8,840 nt of DNA from an uncultured Ruaniaceae bacterium. GTDB lineage: Bacteria; Actinomycetota; Actinomycetes; Actinomycetales; Beutenbergiaceae. The notes under the pieces are model-generated. The model saw only the letters and a list, made by a program, of their open reading frames with translations, was not told where the DNA came from and ran no database searches. Positions 5,539 through 8,840 of this stretch are shown piece by piece; positions within the stretch are counted from its first letter, which is position 1; every line of letters begins with the position of its first letter. The position numbers and the translations under genes are program-made. The DNA is taken from positions 1 through 8,840 of the forward strand of contig CAMXUZ010000292.1 in the NCBI GenBank assembly GCA_947251855.1, in the 5' to 3' direction.

Positions 5539-6807
5539 ATGCGCCACCACCTGCCTGCGGTTCTCGCGGTGGCCGCAGGACTCTTTTGCGCCGCGTGCAC
5601 CCCGGGCACTCCAGGAGGCCCGGACGAGCCGCAAGAGCCGGAACCCGACACCACCACGCCCGCCCCGACCGCCGACCCCGAACCTCCCCCACTCGCATGG
5701 GGTCCGACCCGCACGGACCTCGAGGAGGCGACCCAGGACGCGGCCGCGCTCAACGACGGCGAACTCGCCGGTCTGGTGATCATCGCGCGCTACGAGGGGG
5801 TGAGCGCGGATGTCCCCGCGAGCCTCATCGCCGATGAGAACCTCGGCGGGGTGCTCCTCTTCGGCCCGAACGTCGAGGGACTCGCCCAGGTGCAGCAGGT
5901 CGGCGCGGCTGCCCAGGAGGCGGCGGAGACGGCGGGCCGAGACTGGCCGGCGATGATCGCCGTCGACAACGAGGGCGGTAACGTGCAGCGGCTTTCGGCT
6001 CGCACGGGCCCGTGGACGACGTTCCCCCCGTTCGCGGCTGCGGGCGGCGCGGAAGAGTCGGTGGTGCGAGAGGCGATGGCGGCGATGGGCCGGGAACTGC
6101 GGGCCTCGGGAATCACCACGAACTTCGCGCCGGTGGCGGACGTGACTGGCCCGGAGGATGCCGCGATAGGGGACCGTTCGCCGTCCTCGGATCCCGACGA
6201 GGCGGCTGTCGCGGTGCGGGCAGCGGTGGAAGGGTTCGCCGAGGCCGGGGTGCTCGCGAGCATCAAACACTTTCCCGGGCACGGGGCTCTGAGCGTCGAC
6301 TCCCATGAGGCGTTGCCCACCCAGAGCGCGAGTACCGAGGAGCTCGAGGGCCGCGACCTCATCCCCTTCCACGCCGGCGTCGAGGCCGGGGCGCCGATGA
6401 TCATGCTCGGCCACATCAACGTCACCGCCTGGGACGAGGGGGCACCGGCCTCGCTCTCACCGGCGGCCCACGACTACCTGCGCGACGAGTTGGGATTCAC
6501 CGGCGTCGCGATCACCGACGGGCTGGACATGGGGGCGCTCGGCGGTAGTTCCGCAGAGATCGCAGTGCGGGCGGTGAAAGCGGGCGCGGACCTGCTCCTC
6601 ACCCCCGCCGATGCGCCAGCGGCGCGAGACGGGCTGGTCGAGGCGCTGGGTTCCGGCGAATTGAAGCGGGAACGGTTGGAAGAGGCAGGCGGCCGGGTGA
6701 TCGCGATGCTGCGGCATCAACAGCAGCAGGCGAAGGACTCCGGTCCGGTGAGCGACGGGGACGTCGGCGCGGCGAAGGAGGAAGCAGATGCGCTCGCGAA
6801 CTCGTAA
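5539..6807 (+). CDS. Glycoside hydrolase family 3 putative lipoprotein, NagZ-like beta-N-acetylhexosaminidase
   Basis: This 422-residue protein begins with a signal-peptide-like stretch (1-19) ending in Ala-Ala-Cys20, followed by a Pro/Glu/Thr-rich linker (21-55) that would hold the enzyme off the membrane. The box is imperfect because position -3 is Cys rather than Leu/Val. A family 3 barrel follows: IAVDNEGG (141-147), NFAPVADV (195-202), IGDRSPSSDP (210-219), KHFPGHG (243-249), the DSH motif 254-256 used as acid/base in NagZ enzymes, and ITDGLDMGA (325-333) with Asp327 as likely nucleophile. The single-domain length and motif set fit NagZ-type enzymes, which release N-acetylglucosamine from peptidoglycan or muropeptides; an extracytoplasmic lipoprotein form is known among Gram-positives. 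ATG 5539 has GAAGGA seven bases upstream; the open frame extends 27 codons further, but only this start places a signal peptide at the N-terminus. Substrate is inferred. Confidence 0.88.
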   Translation: MRHHLPAVLAVAAGLFCAACTPGTPGGPDEPQEPEPDTTTPAPTADPEPPPLAWGPTRTDLEEATQDAAALNDGELAGLVIIARYEGVSADVPASLIADENLGGVLLFGPNVEGLAQVQQVGAAAQEAAETAGRDWPAMIAVDNEGGNVQRLSARTGPWTTFPPFAAAGGAEESVVREAMAAMGRELRASGITTNFAPVADVTGPEDAAIGDRSPSSDPDEAAVAVRAAVEGFAEAGVLASIKHFPGHGALSVDSHEALPTQSASTEELEGRDLIPFHAGVEAGAPMIMLGHINVTAWDEGAPASLSPAAHDYLRDELGFTGVAITDGLDMGALGGSSAEIAVRAVKAGADLLLTPADAPAARDGLVEALGSGELKRERLEEAGGRVIAMLRHQQQQAKDSGPVSDGDVGAAKEEADALANS

Positions 6808-6849
6808 CCGCCGGCCGACCTCCACGCTCCGCCTTCCGCCCTCAGACTG

Positions 6850-6933
6850 CGCCGAGAACGAGGTTAGGGTTGCTTTCCTGCGCGATCCCAACCTCAAGGT
6901 CGTTCTCGAGCAACCCCAATGACGTTCTCGGCG
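6850..6933. terminator. Nested inverted repeats in a convergent gap, possible bidirectional terminator
   Basis: CGCCGAGAACG (6850-6860) is the perfect reverse complement of CGTTCTCGGCG (6923-6933). The overlapping CGAGAACGA (6853-6861) is also the perfect reverse complement of TCGTTCTCG (6900-6908). A further inner stem pairs GGTT-A-GGG (6862-6869) with CCCAACC (6887-6893). Two alternative hairpins are thus possible. The place, between the 3' ends of the GH3 gene and the leftward ligase gene, fits a shared terminator, but no T-run follows either arm. That is common in GC-rich actinobacteria, so the call stays moderate. Confidence 0.45.
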
Positions 6934-6940
6934 GGCGGTG

Positions 6941-8080
6941 CTACGAGACGGGTAGCGGGCGGCCCTCGGCGAACTCGGCCACGAGGTGGGCGACGACCGC
7001 CTCGAACCCGCCGCGCTCAAACACCTGCCGCTGGCGCTGGTATGAGGCGCCGAGGCGGATGATCTCGCGCACCCCGGCGAGTTCGCGCTCGCAGCCGAGA
7101 TCAGCGGCGACCGGCCCAAGGTCAGCAACGAGCCGGTCGAGGGCACCGGTGACGAGTTCCTCGGTGCCCGATTCGTCGAGGATGATGATCGCCTCCATCC
7201 CGTAGCGCGCCGCGCGCCACTTGTTCTCCGAGAGGAACCACGGGGAGATCGCGGGCAGGGGCTCGCCCGCGTCGATCTTCCGGGAGAGGTACTCGACGAG
7301 GCAGTGGGCGAGCGCAACGAGGGAAGCGAGTTCGCCCGCGTTCGTGACGCCGTCGAAGATCCTCATCTCGATCGTGCCGAAGCGCGGTGCAGGGCGGATG
7401 TCCCACCGCACCTCGTCCACCTCGTCGATGACCCCGGTGTGGAGCATATCGGCGACGTAGCGTTCGAACGCGCCCCAGGAGTCGACGGTGGTGTAGGGCA
7501 GGCCCGCGGTGGGCAGTTGCTGGAACAACAGCGCCCGGTTGGAGGCGTAACCGGTGTCGCGCCCGTCCCAGAACGGGGAGGAGGCGCTCAGGGCGAGCAG
7601 GTGCGGATAGTAGGCGAGCAGGCCGCCGAGGATGGGGAAGACCTTGTCGCGGTCCTCGATCCCTACGTGCACGTGGACGCCATAGATGAGCATCTGCCGG
7701 CCCCAGAACTGGGTCCGATCGATGAGGGTGGCATACCGCGACTTATTCGACACCTTCTGCGAACCCCAGTGGGCGAAGGGGTGGGTGCCCGCCGACATGA
7801 GGTCGACCCGCAGCGGGTCGGTGAGCGTGCGCAGCAGTTCGACCGACTCAGACAGGTCGTCGATAGCCTCAGCCGTGGTCGCGCACACCTTCGAGACCAC
7901 TTCGACCGTGTTGAGGAGCAGCTCCTGGCGGATCGCTGGGTGCGGGCTGCCATCGGGGGAGAGGGCGTCGAGGATCGTCTGCGCCACTTGGCGCAGATCC
8001 CCGGAATCAGAATCGACGAGCGCGAGCTCCCACTCCACGCCGAGAGTGGACCTGCTCGAGGCCGCAAACGGTATTGCCAC
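6941..8080 (-). CDS. YbdK-type carboxylate-amine ligase (glutamate-cysteine ligase 2 family)
   Basis: As annotated from GTG 8080 this is a 379-residue member of the GCS2 family. E. coli YbdK has weak glutamate-cysteine ligase activity; the natural reaction of the actinobacterial members is mostly unproven, so an ATP-dependent joining of a carboxylate to an amine is the safe statement. Visible motifs: STLGVEWELALVD (11-23) with the metal-site glutamates, ELLLNTVE (53-60), GTHPFAHW (98-105), the GVHVHVG core (134-140), the SPFWDGRDTGYASNR segment (168-182), RFGTIEMRIFD (233-243) and WFLSENKWRAARYG (281-294). The frame is open to a GTG at 8125, which would add 15 residues; I prefer GTG 8080 because family members usually begin a few residues before this PFAAS-RSTLGVEWE stretch. 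Neither start has a good ribosome binding site. It converges on the GH3 gene and diverges from the acetyltransferase. Confidence 0.87.
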   Translation of the reverse strand: MAIPFAASSRSTLGVEWELALVDSDSGDLRQVAQTILDALSPDGSPHPAIRQELLLNTVEVVSKVCATTAEAIDDLSESVELLRTLTDPLRVDLMSAGTHPFAHWGSQKVSNKSRYATLIDRTQFWGRQMLIYGVHVHVGIEDRDKVFPILGGLLAYYPHLLALSASSPFWDGRDTGYASNRALLFQQLPTAGLPYTTVDSWGAFERYVADMLHTGVIDEVDEVRWDIRPAPRFGTIEMRIFDGVTNAGELASLVALAHCLVEYLSRKIDAGEPLPAISPWFLSENKWRAARYGMEAIIILDESGTEELVTGALDRLVADLGPVAADLGCERELAGVREIIRLGASYQRQRQVFERGGFEAVVAHLVAEFAEGRPLPVS

Positions 8081-8169
8081 AGGAATATCGTGGCATCGAA
8101 TCGCCCGCGCGTGGGCCGCCCCCACGAATTCTGCTCAGGGGGTGGATAATTCCGGCGCGGTATGCGCTC

Positions 8170-8175
8170 TACGAT
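8170..8175 (+). promoter_or_regulatory. -10 element for leaderless transcription of the GNAT gene
   Basis: TACGAT (TANNNT pattern) ends seven bases before the ATG at 8183, the same geometry as at tsaD. The purine stretch GGAAG (8176-8180) is only two bases from that ATG, too close for an ordinary ribosome binding site. This spacing also helps choose 8183 over the in-frame ATGs at 8162 and 8174. Inference from pattern. Confidence 0.42.
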
Positions 8176-8182
8176 GGAAGCC

Positions 8183-8665
8183 ATGACCGTAGCTCGAATC
8201 CGACCCGCGCACGGCGGCGACGCCGAGACCATCCACCACCTGCTCCTCGCCTGTTGGCAGGAGGCGTACGCCGAGCACGTGCCCGCCGAGGCCTTCGAAT
8301 CGCTCCGCCGCAACGGCCTCGCCGAGTGGGAGGCGATCCTCCGCGAGCCCGAGGGCGTGTGGATCGCCCACCGGGAGGGCACCACTGTGGGCCTCGCCCG
8401 CGCGATCGCGACCGGGGCGGGGCAGGTGCGGGCACTGGAACTGGAAAAACTCTACGTGCGCGAATCCGAGTACGGCAGCGGCACCGCGGCGAACCTCCTC
8501 GAGATCTCCATCGGCGACGCTCCCTGCCAAACCTGGGTCGCGAACTACAACGCCCGCGCCCGGGGCTTCTACACCAAGGCGGGATTCACCCTCGACGAGG
8601 GACCCGGAGCGATACGCGAGGCACGCACCGCAAGCGGGATCTACCTGCAGCGGATGGTGCGCTAG
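8183..8665 (+). CDS. GNAT-family N-acetyltransferase
   Basis: This 160-residue protein has a single GNAT fold and would use acetyl-CoA to acetylate an unknown amine. The N-terminus RIRPAHGGDAETIHHLL (5-21) is the usual first strand and helix, followed by CWQEAYAEHVP (24-34). Motif A reads LYVRESEYGSGTAANLL (90-106): the Gly-x-Gly-x-Ala pyrophosphate loop is present, but Ser replaces the usual Gln/Arg at the first position of the loop. Motif B reads WVANYNARARGFYTKAGF (118-135), with the Tyr130 region typical of the catalytic side. Sequence alone does not separate antibiotic, protein or metabolite acetylation; RimI is unlikely because the typical RimI segments are missing. The start at 8183 gives the standard family N-terminus and follows a leaderless-type -10. 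Its TAG overlaps that of the convergent downstream gene. Confidence 0.85.
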   Translation: MTVARIRPAHGGDAETIHHLLLACWQEAYAEHVPAEAFESLRRNGLAEWEAILREPEGVWIAHREGTTVGLARAIATGAGQVRALELEKLYVRESEYGSGTAANLLEISIGDAPCQTWVANYNARARGFYTKAGFTLDEGPGAIREARTASGIYLQRMVR

Positions 8666-8840
8666 AGCGGATCGACGACGACCACCCGCTGCCGCCCGCC
8701 GACCCGGGTGAGGATGATCGTCGCCTCCTCCTCCCCGGCGAGGTTGAGCTGGGGGCGCAACTGCTCGGGGGTGACGGCGGTGCCCCGCTTCTTGATCGTC
8801 ACCCGCCCGACCTTCCGCCCCCGCAGGTACGCCCGCAGCC
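8662..8840 (-). CDS. C-terminal part of SAM-dependent methyltransferase with THUMP-like domain (cut by window edge)
   Basis: Reading leftward from the window edge, 58 codons run to a TAG at 8664-8662. The translated tail contains VGRVTIKKRG, then TPEQLRPQLNL, then ATIILTRVGGR and a hydrophobic strand VVVVDPL. This pattern matches the THUMP-like C-terminal domain found behind a class I SAM-dependent methyltransferase domain in many actinobacteria. The catalytic part lies outside the window, so the methyl acceptor, presumably an RNA, is not visible. The stop codon overlaps the stop of the GNAT gene within CTAG (8662-8665), so the two genes are convergent with no space for a terminator between them. 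Confidence 0.72.
   Translation of the reverse strand, partial: LRAYLRGRKVGRVTIKKRGTAVTPEQLRPQLNLAGEEEATIILTRVGGRQRVVVVDPL

Noticed and set aside
5244..5783. Minus-strand open frame across the tsaD-GH3 gap
   Set aside because: It overlaps the confident GH3 start and the tsaD end, and has Ser/Gly-rich low-complexity composition typical of a shadow frame.
6859..6877. DtxR/IdeR iron-box-like sequence (AGGTTAGG half-site)
   Set aside because: Only one half-site fits well and the other half is poor; it lies between two converging 3' ends, where a promoter operator makes no sense. It is better explained as part of the nested hairpins.
8143..8151. DnaA-box-like TTATCCACC on the minus strand
   Set aside because: Single copy with one mismatch to the consensus and no dnaA, dnaN or AT-rich region nearby; chance match.
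1..8840. Defence system, prophage, insertion sequence, CRISPR or RNA gene
   Set aside because: No transposase, integrase, nuclease or repeat-spacer pattern, no tRNA-like or rRNA-like stretch was seen. All confident genes are metabolic, regulatory or housekeeping types.

Overview
This window comes from a GC-rich actinobacterial chromosome. The evidence is strong third-position G/C in every real frame, GTG starts, a glutamate-cysteine-ligase-like (YbdK-type) gene, a stand-alone THUMP-like methyltransferase tail, and several starts that look leaderless. Micrococcales or Actinomycetales is my best guess; the genus is not determinable from sequence alone. I see no mobile element, CRISPR array, tRNA or rRNA.

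Left part (1-4166): a divergent pair of transcription units around a 116-bp control region. Leftward is the first 26 codons of a PfkB-type sugar kinase. Rightward is a tight four-gene cluster: a PLP enzyme of the cryptic D-serine dehydratase / amino acid deaminase type (196-1467), an N-acyl-D-amino-acid deacylase of the amidohydrolase superfamily (1467-3044), an IclR-family regulator (3041-3772) and a RidA/YjgF enamine/imine deaminase (3783-4166). The first three genes overlap by 1 and 4 bases, and ridA follows after a 10-base gap. The products suggest one pathway: removal of the acyl group from an N-acyl-D-amino acid, PLP-dependent elimination/deamination of the freed D-amino acid, and clearance of the reactive enamine by RidA, under control of the co-transcribed IclR protein. 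An 8-bp perfect inverted repeat lies over the predicted rightward promoter and is a candidate operator.

Middle part (4213-6807): tsaD, the tRNA t6A37 enzyme gene, probably read from a leaderless mRNA; a 273-bp gap with no confident gene but one open frame of unusual composition; and a putative lipoprotein of glycoside hydrolase family 3 (NagZ-like). The 133-bp convergent gap after it holds three copies of an 8-base core arranged as nested inverted repeats, a possible bidirectional terminator.

Right part (6941-8840): a leftward YbdK-type carboxylate-amine ligase, a divergent GNAT acetyltransferase with a leaderless-type start, and the 3' end of a leftward SAM-dependent methyltransferase with a THUMP-like C-terminal domain, whose stop codon overlaps that of the GNAT gene.

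The most interesting item is the D-amino-acid cluster, in particular the deacylase, which has Gln-Asp-Gly where well-studied D-aminoacylases carry a metal-bridging Cys.
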